Shown here in pieces: positions 1 through 8,487 of a stretch of 64,000 bases of DNA (positions are counted from its first letter, which is position 1; each line of letters begins with the position of its first letter). The translations under genes and the position numbers were made by a program. The stretch lies in NCBI GenBank assembly GCA_963521065.1, contig CAUQTI010000017.1:3726-67725 (forward strand), read 5' to 3'. The stretch comes from IOR16 sp963521065. GTDB taxonomy: Bacteria > Bacillota > Clostridia > Peptostreptococcales > Anaerovoracaceae. Below the pieces are notes generated by a model. That model did no database searches. It was not told the origin of the DNA and saw only the letters and a list, made by a program, of their open reading frames with translations.

Positions 1-180
1 TCTGTCAGACGTTCTTCCAAGATGCTTTCCTGCCTTATCTCCCGCTCATATTTTTATTTAAATGTATTTTTTCATTCAAATCGGCAAAGCATGAATGTAA
101 TACAATGAAACGTTACCATTGAGTATACTACCATATTTTTTTATTCTTCGCAACAAAAATCCAACTCTTTTTAAAAAAAC
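1..180. other. Left-edge intergenic stretch
   Basis: This is AT-rich sequence without a supportable gene. A minus-strand TTG at 20 with a purine-rich stretch upstream could be the first few codons of a gene reading off the left edge, but only about six codons are visible, so I make no call. The stretch leads into the promoter/operator of the PadR gene. Confidence 0.4.
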
Positions 181-236
181 TACTTTACCTGTCGTAGTAA
201 TTATGTTATCCTAAAATTACTACGACAGGTAAAGTA
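181..236 (+). promoter_or_regulatory. Promoter with 22-bp inverted-repeat operator (PadR autoregulation site)
   Basis: Positions 181-202 and 215-236 are perfect inverted copies, 22 bp each with a 12-bp spacer, and contain CTGTCGTAGTAA and its complement. A plausible promoter lies within it: TTTACC at 184-189 and TATCCT at 207-212, spaced by 17 bp. The gene start at 258 is just downstream. PadR regulators normally bind such dyads and repress themselves, so this is probably the operator for the PadR gene and the co-transcribed gene. The binding protein is inferred. Confidence 0.75.
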
Positions 237-257
237 AAACGAAAGGAGATTTGATAT

Positions 258-602
258 TTGATTAGCAGTGATATCATTCGTGGCTATAATGACACGATTA
301 TCTTGCATCTGCTGTTGGAAAAGGATTCCTACGGTTATGAAATTTCAAGAGAAATTGAACAAAAAAGTGGCGGATGTTACATAATAAAGGAAACCACTTT
401 GTATTCTGCCTTCTCTCGCTTAGAAAAGAATGGTTTTCTAGTTTCTTACCAAGGCAATGAAACCTTTGGAAGAAAACGAACGTATTATAAAATCACAAAT
501 GCAGGCCGTGAGTATTACCATCAGAAATGTCAAGAATGGAACCTGACAAAAAAAGTAATCAACTTATTTACAAAGGAGAATATTGAAGATGAACCAAATT
601 AA
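258..602 (+). CDS. PadR family transcriptional regulator
   Basis: This is a 114-residue winged-helix protein of the PadR family. It starts LLLEKDSYGYEISREIEQ, then has a recognition-helix region (TTLYSAFSRLEKNGFL) and a wing rich in basic and aromatic residues (GRKRTYYKIT), as in short PadR-s2 proteins. The start is TTG at 258, nine bases after AGGAG at 244-248; the TTG at 251 is in another frame and closes at once. It overlaps the next gene by 14 nt. The usual PadR arrangement, a repressor followed by a permease-prefix membrane protein, fits. The inducing ligand is unknown. Confidence 0.93.
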   Translation: MISSDIIRGYNDTIILHLLLEKDSYGYEISREIEQKSGGCYIIKETTLYSAFSRLEKNGFLVSYQGNETFGRKRTYYKITNAGREYYHQKCQEWNLTKKVINLFTKENIEDEPN

Positions 603-1266
603 AAATTATATCGAAGCTATGTTTTCCGGCTTACCGAAAACACAAAACGTTGTTGAAATGAAATTGACAATGCTTGAAAATATGCAGGAAAAGTTTGAAG
701 CGCTATTAAACGAAGGTAGAAATGAAAACGAGGCACTAGGGATTGTATTTTCTGATTTTGGAAACATAGAGGAATTAAAAGAAGAGCTCGGAATTATCGG
801 CGAAGCACCTTACAATGCAGCTGCCGCTGAAACAACAGAAGATGCTGCTCTAAAAGAAGAATTCTATGCCTTTAAAAAGAAATTTGGAATCGCAATTGCA
901 ATTGCCGTCACCTTCTTTATCTTATCCCCACCTTTATACCTTCTCGTCGAATCGTCAGTAAACGATACGATGGCAATCTTTTCATTTTTCCTTGCAATTG
1001 CGTGTGGTACAGGAATCTGCATTTATTTTGGCATACAGGATGAGAAATATAAGCAGCTGCTTCGCATAGGAAACGCCCCACCTACAGCGGCGGAAAGCCC
1101 GATTACTTCGCTTATCTCTGCCATTGTTTTTCCTCTTGCCACCATTGTCTATTTGATTATGGGATTTTTATGGAATTTATGGCATCCGGGATGGATTGTT
1201 TTCCTCGCAGCGGCAATGCTTGTTGGTATCAGTAAAGCAATCGCAGCTTTCAAAGGGAATAAGTAG
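589..1266 (+). CDS. Permease prefix domain / DUF1700-like membrane protein
   Basis: This is a 225-residue protein. Its N-terminal half is soluble and helical (about 1-75) and resembles the permease prefix domain that accompanies PadR regulators (IKNYIEAMFSGLPKT, then an acidic helical region). About four hydrophobic segments follow between residues 95 and 220. ATG 589 is preferred over an upstream in-frame TTG at 583 because AAAGGAG at 572-578 is ten bases before it. The gene overlaps padR and so is translationally coupled to it. The function is not established. PadR partner proteins of this kind are usually linked to envelope stress or exporter control, which is inference here. Confidence 0.8.
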   Translation: MNQIKNYIEAMFSGLPKTQNVVEMKLTMLENMQEKFEALLNEGRNENEALGIVFSDFGNIEELKEELGIIGEAPYNAAAAETTEDAALKEEFYAFKKKFGIAIAIAVTFFILSPPLYLLVESSVNDTMAIFSFFLAIACGTGICIYFGIQDEKYKQLLRIGNAPPTAAESPITSLISAIVFPLATIVYLIMGFLWNLWHPGWIVFLAAAMLVGISKAIAAFKGNK

Positions 1267-1296
1267 GTTATTTATAAATATCCTACTTATTCCCTT
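1253..1296 (+). terminator. Hairpin at the end of the PadR operon
   Basis: A perfect 15-bp inverted repeat (1253-1267 and 1282-1296, 14-nt loop) includes the last codons and stop of the preceding gene. A moderately T-rich stretch follows. It lies between convergent genes and probably ends transcription of the PadR operon. Confidence 0.6.
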
Positions 1297-1414
1297 CAAA
1301 TGCTTCTTTTTATTCCGTTTTAATGCAATCGTCCTTGTATCAACCGGATTCCCCTTTGTGGTGTCTGAAATCCGCTTTCTTTGCTCCCGCTTTTATCGCA
1401 TTTCATTCATACGT

Positions 1415-4400
1415 TTATTTTTCATACTGGCACCCCTTAAATACCGGATCAAAATGGCAGATACCTTTAAATTGGCAATAATCGCAAGCAGTTGCGGTTT
1501 TCGTCTTCTTCGGCTGAATGTCCAGTTTTCCGTCAACCAATTCTTTACACAGATGTTCAATCGTATGCTGCATCTCTTGCCTGAATTCTTCAAACTCTGT
1601 TTCCCCCAGAAGCTTTCCTTCCGAAGTCCCTGAAAAAGTACCGTCTTTTTTCTTTCGAACAGGGATAATGTCAGAAATCCCGGAAAAATCTCCCCCAATG
1701 TTCTCGATTACCTTTGGATCGTCCAAAAGAACACCATCCAGCTTAAACGTACGGGCAAGCTTTTCATTCAGTATCTGCATATACTCTTCTACTGAAAATC
1801 CACTTGCGTCAAGCATAGGTTCTGCGATTTCAAAATAGAAAACTCCCGCAGGTTTGGCTTTTTCTCGCTCAAATCCACCCATTGCAGCTTCCAAATAAAG
1901 CATGAGCTGCAAGCGCCAGCCCTTTTTCGCTTCTTCCATATCAAAGCGCTCTTTTCCGGATTTGTAATCGATAATCTTGATAAAGTCAGTTTCGCCTGAT
2001 AGAATATCCACCCTGTCAATTTTCCCCTCAATCCGAACGGTTTTCCCCTGTGCTTCCACTCGAATAGGCGGGAAGATTTTCTCCTTGCCTTGTCCAAATT
2101 CCGCTTCAAAATATACTTCTCTGATCCGACCATTTTGCACATGCGACACTAATGCCCATGCCGCGTCACTGCACACGCTGCTCATTCGCTCCAAGCGATA
2201 GTTTTCTTCTTCTCCCTGTGCAAAGACACCTTCGCGATACTCTTTTGCAATCTCCTGCATCAGCAGAGTGATCTGCTCTGTACATTCGCCTTTTGACAAG
2301 GTCATCCAAGGGGAGCTTTCAGCATTAATCGCGACCCCCTCAAGCGTGAGTTGCTGTGAAAAACGCATCAGACACTCATGATAAGCATCTCCAGTTTCTC
2401 TTCCTGCAATTTCAAAAATACGCCGCTCTGCCGGTCGAAGACCGTATTGAACATAGTGGGCAAACGGACAGCGAGAAAACCGCTCCAACCTGGAAGGGCT
2501 TAGAAGAAAGTCTTTCCATCCGTCTTTTTTATAAAGCGCTTCCACCAAATCACGTTTCATCTTTTCCGTACGATTCTCATACAAGAGTCCCGCCTGGAGT
2601 GCAGAAATAATTCCCGGCAGCTTTACCTCACTCTCTTCCTCTGCCTGCTTCAAAAACCAGTTGTATACGAACTTCCATTGTTTTTTAAGTTCTTTTCCAT
2701 CGGAGGCTTCTCTCAATGCCTCTGTCAGATAATTAGCCGTGCTTTTTATTCTCTGAATTTTCGGCATGAAATCATCCCTGTTTTGAATGTCTTTTTGAAT
2801 TGTGTGGTTGAAAAATAGCTCGTGTAATTTCTCAAATATCATCGAGGGCTTTTTCTCTTTCCCTTCGATGTCTGAAACAGTATAGCTCATCCAGAGAAAG
2901 TCAGTCGGCTTTGAAAGGGTTTTATAAATGGCAAGCTTCTCTTCCTGCACGCGCAGGAGGTCGTCCCTGCAAATTTCGATTCCCCTTTTTGTCAATATTG
3001 CCTTTTCGTCTTCATTTAGCAGTGCTTTCTCATTTTGTGCTGACGGCAAGACGCCTTCATTTGCACCCATTACAAAAAGTGCCTTTATCTTTCCAGTACG
3101 GGTTCTCTGCATTGTCCCCACCAGAACTTGGTCAGCGGTCGGCGGCAAAAGTCCAATTTCTACTGCCTCAAACCCAGAACGCAAAAGCGCCCCATAGTCC
3201 TGAATAGAAAGAGACTCTCCCCCCAAAAGCTGAACAAGCTGGTCAAGCATCCCGAGCACTACCGCCCACACCTGTGCCATCTCTTCTGCATATTCATAAT
3301 CCATCCGTTCCATTAATTCCTTTTGCAGCTTTTCCAACTTGAACGGCAGGCCCAGCACATCGTTTAAAAACTGGTACAACACGGCCGTCTGTTTTTCTAC
3401 ATTTTCTGCTTTTTTAAAATCACTTCGAAACTGCTCAATTTCAGAACAAAAGACAGCACGCATCTCATTTAATGTAGAGAGCTTTTCCTCTCCCCATTCC
3501 TTCTGCCCGTATTGAAACTCATTTTTCCATCGTCCACCCCTTATCTTATATTGAATGCTGTAGTTCTCTAGGTCTTCGATTTCTACGGATTGTAGATCTG
3601 CTGAAAAAAAGAGCCCCGTCTTTATGCATTCAAAAACATCGTCAAATCGATAGTTCCCTTCCGCAAGTACCAATAAGCTAAGAATCAAGCGAATTGCAGG
3701 ATTATGTAATATTCTTCGCTTGCGGTCTAGAAAAAAAGGAATTTCATACTGCTCAAACACTCTTTGTAAAACGGAAGCACGTTCCTCAATGTCATTACAA
3801 ATGACTGCGATATCACGAAAACGCAATTCGTTCTCCCTTACAAGTGAGATAATCTGTGCTGCTGCGGTCTCCGCTTCTGCATAAAAATTGGCACAGGCAC
3901 AAAAAGAAATTGCATTTCCCTCTTTCGTATATTGTTTTTGCGGATACGAAAAGAGTTCTTGCTCCATATAAACAAGCTCTTTCATTTTCTTCTCATTTAA
4001 AAATTGCCCCTCTTCTTTTTCCTCAATTCGATACAATTCTGGAATCTCAAGCAATTCAAAAGGACAGCGATTTTCCGCCGCCAATGCTTCTAAACGCCTC
4101 ACTACCGTCTTTGACAGGTCAAAGAGGTCACGATCCCGGGTTTCTTCCTTACAATCTGTCAACACAAATGCAACATTACGAGATTGTAGCATGAATGATT
4201 CAATGATTTTCAAGGACTTTGGCGTAAAGGAATCAAACCCGTAAACCCAAATCTCAGAGTTTTTTATCCAAGTGGATTCGCGTATTTTTCGTGCATACAA
4301 CGTCATATTGTCTTCTGTATCATTGTAATTGCCGTCCAGCGCTTCTTCATAAGAAATGTAGATTTTCTGAATATCGCGCAGTTTTCTATATAACAGAGAA

Positions 4401-4846
4401 TCCTCTTCCAATTCTGAAATGTAATTCTCCAGCTCTGCTGCCGTCAAATTATATTGCTTCATTTCCGTAATAAAATCATTTACCAATTCAATAAAGGCAT
4501 GTGATTTTTCCATACCGGAAAAGGCTTCAAAAGATGCCTCTTTTTCCCCGACAATCTTTGAAAACAGCATATGCCTCCCATATTTATCGATGTGCAGCCT
4601 TTTATCTCCGCCGGTTTCTTGAAGCACTCGCTCTCCAAGGCGAGACTGGGACAGCACCTCTAAATCCATAAGTCCTTCCACAGCAAGACAGGCGAAAGCA
4701 TTGCGCTCCGCCTGTAATGTGAATTGATCAGGTACCATCAATAAAATATTCTCTTTTTCTCGCTTTTCCTTTAGACTTTCCCCTATCTTTTCAAATAAAA
4801 AGCGATCCTTATCTAAGCTCTCTCTTCCGTAATACACTCGCAGCAT
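1415..4846 (-). CDS. addB: AddB-type helicase-exonuclease subunit
   Basis: This 1143-residue protein is the B subunit of the AddAB (RexAB) double-strand-break resection enzyme. The N-terminus has the family motif VPDQFTLQAERNAF. The C-terminus holds a RecB-like PD-(D/E)XK nuclease domain (IIDYKSGKERF) and iron-sulfur cysteines, one in CPFAHYVQYGLRP near residue 800 and three in CDYCQFKGIC at the end. The usual P-loop near the N-terminus is missing: the region reads GRESLDKDRF, so ATP hydrolysis by this subunit is unlikely, as in RexB-type proteins. The start ATG has GAGGGAG upstream. No addA follows at this locus, so the partner must be encoded elsewhere. Confidence 0.93.
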   Translation of the reverse strand: MLRVYYGRESLDKDRFLFEKIGESLKEKREKENILLMVPDQFTLQAERNAFACLAVEGLMDLEVLSQSRLGERVLQETGGDKRLHIDKYGRHMLFSKIVGEKEASFEAFSGMEKSHAFIELVNDFITEMKQYNLTAAELENYISELEEDSLLYRKLRDIQKIYISYEEALDGNYNDTEDNMTLYARKIRESTWIKNSEIWVYGFDSFTPKSLKIIESFMLQSRNVAFVLTDCKEETRDRDLFDLSKTVVRRLEALAAENRCPFELLEIPELYRIEEKEEGQFLNEKKMKELVYMEQELFSYPQKQYTKEGNAISFCACANFYAEAETAAAQIISLVRENELRFRDIAVICNDIEERASVLQRVFEQYEIPFFLDRKRRILHNPAIRLILSLLVLAEGNYRFDDVFECIKTGLFFSADLQSVEIEDLENYSIQYKIRGGRWKNEFQYGQKEWGEEKLSTLNEMRAVFCSEIEQFRSDFKKAENVEKQTAVLYQFLNDVLGLPFKLEKLQKELMERMDYEYAEEMAQVWAVVLGMLDQLVQLLGGESLSIQDYGALLRSGFEAVEIGLLPPTADQVLVGTMQRTRTGKIKALFVMGANEGVLPSAQNEKALLNEDEKAILTKRGIEICRDDLLRVQEEKLAIYKTLSKPTDFLWMSYTVSDIEGKEKKPSMIFEKLHELFFNHTIQKDIQNRDDFMPKIQRIKSTANYLTEALREASDGKELKKQWKFVYNWFLKQAEEESEVKLPGIISALQAGLLYENRTEKMKRDLVEALYKKDGWKDFLLSPSRLERFSRCPFAHYVQYGLRPAERRIFEIAGRETGDAYHECLMRFSQQLTLEGVAINAESSPWMTLSKGECTEQITLLMQEIAKEYREGVFAQGEEENYRLERMSSVCSDAAWALVSHVQNGRIREVYFEAEFGQGKEKIFPPIRVEAQGKTVRIEGKIDRVDILSGETDFIKIIDYKSGKERFDMEEAKKGWRLQLMLYLEAAMGGFEREKAKPAGVFYFEIAEPMLDASGFSVEEYMQILNEKLARTFKLDGVLLDDPKVIENIGGDFSGISDIIPVRKKKDGTFSGTSEGKLLGETEFEEFRQEMQHTIEHLCKELVDGKLDIQPKKTKTATACDYCQFKGICHFDPVFKGCQYEK

Positions 4847-4937
4847 GAAGCTCCCTCTTTCTCTCTTGATTTATGATCCGCATACAACTCACTGCGTTTC
4901 TTTTATCTTACTTTTTTTGAAGGAGTTTGACAATGCC

Positions 4938-5870
4938 TTATTCTGAAAAGAGTGCTGTAGATAAATAGCGTTCGCCGGTATCCGGAAGAAGAACAACAAT
5001 CAGTTTTCCTTTGTTTTCCGGTCGTTTTGCAAGCTCTGTTGCAGCAACTACCGCAGCCCCGGAGGAAATACCAACCAAAAGTCCTTCCGTATGCGCAATC
5101 TCTTTTCCTACTTTGAACGCCGCTTCATCCGCTACTGTGATTACTTCATCGTAAATGTCAGTATCCAGTGTATCCGGAACGAAACCTGCGCCGATTCCTT
5201 GAATTTTGTGCGGACCGCCTTTTCCCTGCGAAAGGACTGGTGAAGATGCCGGTTCTACCGCAACTACCTTCACTTCAGGATTTTTCTCCTTTAAATATGC
5301 TCCTGCGCCGGAAACGGTACCGCCGGTTCCAACTCCGGAAACAAAAATATCTACTTTTCCGTCTGTATCATTCCAAATTTCAGGTCCGGTCGTCGCCTTA
5401 TGAATCGCAGGATTTGCCGGATTCTCAAACTGGCTTGGCAAAAATGCATTTGGCGTGGATTCTACTAATTCCTTCGCCTTTTCAATTGCGCCCTTCATTC
5501 CTTTTGTTCCATCTGTCAATACAATTTCTGCGCCGTACGCTTTCAATAGATTTCTGCGTTCAATGCTCATCGTCTCCGGCATAGTTAAAATAATCTTGTA
5601 ACCTCTTGCGGCTGCAACAGATGCCAGACCGATTCCTGTATTTCCACTGGTCGGCTCGATAATAACAGAGCCGGCTTTGAGCAATCCGCGCTTCTCTGCA
5701 TCGTCAATCATCGCTTTTCCTACACGGTCTTTTACACTCCCTGCCGGATTAAAATATTCTAACTTTGCAGCCAGCGTTGCTTCCAGGCCATGCTTATTTT
5801 CATAATTTGATAACTCCAAAAGCGGCGTATTTCCGATTAAATCTGTTAAACTCTTTGCAATCTTACTCAT
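4938..5870 (-). CDS. cysK: Cysteine synthase A (O-acetylserine sulfhydrylase)
   Basis: This 310-residue PLP enzyme makes L-cysteine from O-acetylserine and sulfide. Lys47 in NPAGSVKDR is the PLP lysine. PTSGNTGIGLA is the substrate loop and GVGTGGTVSG binds the PLP phosphate. The length is exactly that of CysK. ATG 5870 is chosen over a longer frame starting at 5900 because GGAGG sits directly upstream. A consensus promoter precedes it (5945-5973). The divergent neighbour is a CymR-like Rrf2 regulator, the usual regulator of cysteine metabolism in Bacillota. addB follows 91 nt downstream on the same strand. Confidence 0.97.
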   Translation of the reverse strand: MSKIAKSLTDLIGNTPLLELSNYENKHGLEATLAAKLEYFNPAGSVKDRVGKAMIDDAEKRGLLKAGSVIIEPTSGNTGIGLASVAAARGYKIILTMPETMSIERRNLLKAYGAEIVLTDGTKGMKGAIEKAKELVESTPNAFLPSQFENPANPAIHKATTGPEIWNDTDGKVDIFVSGVGTGGTVSGAGAYLKEKNPEVKVVAVEPASSPVLSQGKGGPHKIQGIGAGFVPDTLDTDIYDEVITVADEAAFKVGKEIAHTEGLLVGISSGAAVVAATELAKRPENKGKLIVVLLPDTGERYLSTALFSE

Positions 5871-5944
5871 TTCCGTCCTCCATTCTGTGCTTTCTCGCAC
5901 ACATTTATATTTACCTATATTTCATACATGTTTAATATGTTTTC

Positions 5945-5973
5945 ATTATATGCACTTTTTTCTTTCTTGTCAA
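5945..5973 (-). promoter_or_regulatory. cysK promoter
   Basis: On the minus strand TTGACA (5973-5968) and TATAAT (5950-5945) are separated by exactly 17 bp, a full consensus sigma-A promoter. An ACAT-n7-ATGT dyad lies just downstream (about 5926-5941), where a repressor such as the adjacent Rrf2 protein could bind. Confidence 0.85.
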
Positions 5974-6024
5974 CCTTTTTTCATAAATTTTCTATATAAT
6001 TATTACATATATGTTTACTATACA

Positions 6025-6053
6025 TTGACATTCCTTTTGTTCTTTTATATAAT
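6025..6053 (+). promoter_or_regulatory. Rrf2 gene promoter
   Basis: TTGACA (6025-6030) and TATAAT (6048-6053) with 17-bp spacing form a consensus promoter. The palindrome ACATATATGT (6005-6014) is upstream and resembles the dyad next to the divergent cysK promoter, suggesting shared control. Confidence 0.85.
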
Positions 6054-6097
6054 AAGGTAAGATTTTATTCCTGTCCCACCCCACATAGGAGGAAACT

Positions 6098-6544
6098 ATG
6101 CGAATTTCAGCAAAAAGCCGCTATGCTTTGGCTGCGCTTACTTATATGGCACAAATTCACGCCAACGACGAAACCGTTACCCTTATCAAAATTTCTGAGG
6201 CACTTGGAATTTCCAAGCTTTATCTGGAACAGGCCTTTTCTCAGCTTAGGCAGGCTGACCTTGTCAGCTCTATCAAAGGGCCGCAGGGTGGTTATCTTTT
6301 AAGTCGGGCTCCCGAAGAAATTACAGTCTATCAAATTTTTTCAGCAATCGAAGCCTCCTTGTTTCAGGCTGCGGAACAGACGGTACGGGAGAAAGCTCCC
6401 TTTTTAGATAAAGCAATGGAAACGCGTGTTTTCTCCATACTGGACGAAGCGATCGCAAAAACCTTGAAAAGCATTACCTTAACGGATTTAATCGAGGAGG
6501 AAGCGCGCCACAACCAAGAGTCCGCCTATATGTTCTTTATTTAA
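6098..6544 (+). CDS. Rrf2 family regulator, CymR-like
   Basis: This is a 148-residue Rrf2-family winged-helix regulator (MRISAKSRYALAAL, KISEALGISKLYLEQAFSQL, IKGPQGGYLLSR). It contains no cysteine, so it cannot carry the Fe-S cluster of IscR or NsrR. It resembles CymR, which senses cysteine supply through complex formation with CysK. Its position divergent from cysK supports that role, though this is inference. The start has AGGAGG at the usual distance. A MerR gene follows after 29 nt and is probably co-transcribed. Confidence 0.88.
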   Translation: MRISAKSRYALAALTYMAQIHANDETVTLIKISEALGISKLYLEQAFSQLRQADLVSSIKGPQGGYLLSRAPEEITVYQIFSAIEASLFQAAEQTVREKAPFLDKAMETRVFSILDEAIAKTLKSITLTDLIEEEARHNQESAYMFFI

Positions 6545-6573
6545 AAGAGCCGCTGGCACTTAGGAGGGAAATT

Positions 6574-7365
6574 ATGGAGCTTAGTATCGGTAAGGTTTCA
6601 AAATTGTTCGGGATATCACCGGAAACACTTCGCTATTATGAAATGGAAGGGTTTCTATTTCCGAAAAGAAACCCCTTAAATGGATATCGCGAGTATACCT
6701 TTGAAGATATTTTTTTGCTTACCGATCTTTTATTTTACCGCGACATCGGAATCCCAATCAAGGATATTCACGAGATATTCAACGGCATGAAGGCCTCTGA
6801 AATTACAGGCTTAATCAGTGAAAAGAAAATAAAGATTCAGGAAAAAATCGAACATTACAAGAGCTTTCTCGTCAAACTGGAAAACTGGGAGGCACTGCAC
6901 ACGGAGTCTCTTCAATTCTACGAAAAGTATGATATACGACCCATGCCGGCAGCACTTTATAAAACCAATTCCTATGACCGTTATGCCGACAGCCTCTTTT
7001 CTTTCCAAAAAGCATTGCGCCCAAATCAAAGCTTGGATTTTTTTCTTACTTTCTCCTTTTATTGCAATTTAAGAGAAGCTAAGCCGCTAAAAATAAAGCG
7101 CTACATTGTTTTAGATAAGAGTGTTTCTCAAAATTTGAATTTTGACTTTTCAGGAAAGGATATTGCCGAAGAGAAAGCAGAACGCTGCTTATTTACCGTT
7201 TTAAAGTATAAAAGCAATGTGGATGAAATGCTAAAACCTTTACTCGACTATGCAGACTGCCACCACTTCACACTAACCGGTGACATCTATGCAAGGCAAA
7301 GCATTAGTGAGTATGAGTCAGAACACTGTACGGAATACTATCGCGTGTATGCGGTTCTAAAATAA
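6574..7365 (+). CDS. MerR family transcriptional regulator
   Basis: This 263-residue protein has an N-terminal MerR helix-turn-helix (SIGKVSKLFGISPETLRYYE, then GYREYTFEDIFLLTDL), a coiled linker around residues 75-105, and a C-terminal effector domain of about 150 residues without metal-binding cysteines. It therefore probably senses an organic ligand, as in the BltR/BmrR class. AGGAGG precedes the ATG. It lies directly behind the Rrf2 gene. The ligand and targets cannot be read from the sequence. Confidence 0.9.
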   Translation: MELSIGKVSKLFGISPETLRYYEMEGFLFPKRNPLNGYREYTFEDIFLLTDLLFYRDIGIPIKDIHEIFNGMKASEITGLISEKKIKIQEKIEHYKSFLVKLENWEALHTESLQFYEKYDIRPMPAALYKTNSYDRYADSLFSFQKALRPNQSLDFFLTFSFYCNLREAKPLKIKRYIVLDKSVSQNLNFDFSGKDIAEEKAERCLFTVLKYKSNVDEMLKPLLDYADCHHFTLTGDIYARQSISEYESEHCTEYYRVYAVLK

Positions 7366-7446
7366 CAGATGGAAATCCTACTTTAAAAGATCTTTCTCGT
7401 CTCTGAAAGGATATAAGAAAGATTTTTTTATACCGCTTAATAAATT

Positions 7447-7809
7447 TCATCTCAAAAGAAAGTGCACAATACCCAGCCCGGCAAAATAATTTGCGACTCC
7501 TGAGCAAAGGCTAATCGCGACATATAAAACCGCACTTTTTTGTCTATTCTTTTCACAGAGCCTGACACTCTCATACATAAACGAGGAAAAGGTCGTATAC
7601 CCGCCCAAGAATCCATCCCCAAACAGGAGATAGCTATTTGCACTTAAATTCAGCCCGTTTACTACTCCTAGAAGAAACGCTCCTAATGCATTGATTATAA
7701 AGGTGGCAATCGGAAATGCACTTCCAAATTTTTTAGACAGAAAGCTCCCCATTCCAAGCCTTACCACGCTCCCCATAGCTCCTCCTACTCCAACGAGAAT
7801 AAAATACAT
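7447..7809 (-). CDS. fluC: Fluoride ion channel FluC/CrcB (second copy)
   Basis: This 120-residue four-helix membrane protein of the CrcB/Fluc family exports fluoride as a dual-topology dimer. It shows GGAMGSVVRLGMG near the N-terminus, INALGAFLLG, and GFLGGYTTFSSF, the polar track motif of Fluc channels. ATG 7809 is chosen because it lies two bases past the stop of the upstream fluC and has a G-rich ribosome site; a longer frame to 7971 only runs inside the neighbour. Two tandem fluC genes behind one fluoride riboswitch suggest a heterodimeric channel. Confidence 0.93.
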   Translation of the reverse strand: MYFILVGVGGAMGSVVRLGMGSFLSKKFGSAFPIATFIINALGAFLLGVVNGLNLSANSYLLFGDGFLGGYTTFSSFMYESVRLCEKNRQKSAVLYVAISLCSGVANYFAGLGIVHFLLR

Positions 7810-7811
7810 CC

Positions 7812-8243
7812 TTACCGCCCCCTTTCTTTTTTTCTTTTTATAGAATTTATTTTCTTTGCACTCAGACCTCCAAGCAATCCCGCTGCGAATCCCAATACGG
7901 CTGAAAACAGCATATAAACACTTGCTGAAAAAACCGTTCCCGATTGCAGAAGGAGTGCAGTCTCTTTGCATAAGGTAGAAAAAGTCGTGAAGCCGCCCAA
8001 GAATCCTGCTGTAACTCCAACTCGCAGTTCTTCGCTCTTGTTTTGGCTTTCAAATGCCAGTTCCATGATAAATACCATTAAAAAAGCACCGATTCCGTTT
8101 ATTAGAAAAAGATTACTCGGAAGCAACTCATTTGAATAGGGAATTGTTATTTGCGCGATTCCATATCGAGACACCGCCCCTGCAAAGCCACCACAGCCTG
8201 TATACATATACTTTTTCAAAAAAGACCTCTTTCCCGCCTGCAA
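7812..8243 (-). CDS. fluC: Fluoride ion channel FluC/CrcB (first copy)
   Basis: This 143-residue CrcB/Fluc protein has the motifs GCGGFAGAVSRYGIAQ, NGIGAFLM and GFLGGFTTFSTL, four membrane helices, and a basic C-terminal tail (KKINSIKRKKERGR). It lies directly upstream of the second fluC on the same strand and is the first gene downstream of the fluoride riboswitch. Expression is therefore expected to be switched on by fluoride. Confidence 0.92.
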   Translation of the reverse strand: MQAGKRSFLKKYMYTGCGGFAGAVSRYGIAQITIPYSNELLPSNLFLINGIGAFLMVFIMELAFESQNKSEELRVGVTAGFLGGFTTFSTLCKETALLLQSGTVFSASVYMLFSAVLGFAAGLLGGLSAKKINSIKRKKERGR

Positions 8244-8290
8244 TCAATCCTAAGTTATATTAGATGCCTCATTCACCGCAGCGATTTCTC

Positions 8291-8395
8291 AAAAATAAAA
8301 AAGCCGACAAGTTCTGTAATATTACAGAAGTCATCAGCATTAAATGCAGTTTGGCCTACACCGGGGAGTACCTCATTCCCTCTTTTAATATCATA
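8291..8395 (-). promoter_or_regulatory. Fluoride (crcB) riboswitch with terminator platform
   Basis: On the minus strand a -10 element TATGAT (8395-8390) is followed at once by a crcB-motif aptamer running 8384 to about 8326. It has GGGAATGAGG, a closing TCCC, AAACTGC and then GCTGATGACTTCTG, matching the known pattern GAUGAGG...AAACUGC...GCUGAUGGCCUCU. GAGGT pairs with ACTTC. The 3' aptamer strand is shared with a terminator hairpin (8338-8303, with an 8-bp perfect apical stem and several G-U pairs below) followed by a T-rich tract (8302-8291). Ligand binding should block terminator formation and allow fluC transcription. Confidence 0.9.
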
Positions 8396-8487
8396 GCGCA
8401 TTATTTATGAAAAAGCGAGACCTGTTTTTCTATTTTAGATAAAAAGATTATTTTTTTCTTGACTCTATAGTTACTACAGGGTTTATT

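Noticed and set aside
1297..1414. Possible remnant coding sequence after addB on the minus strand (a short frame broken by TAA)
   Set aside because: It shows no match to addA or another family and continues antisense into the PadR operon; probably chance.
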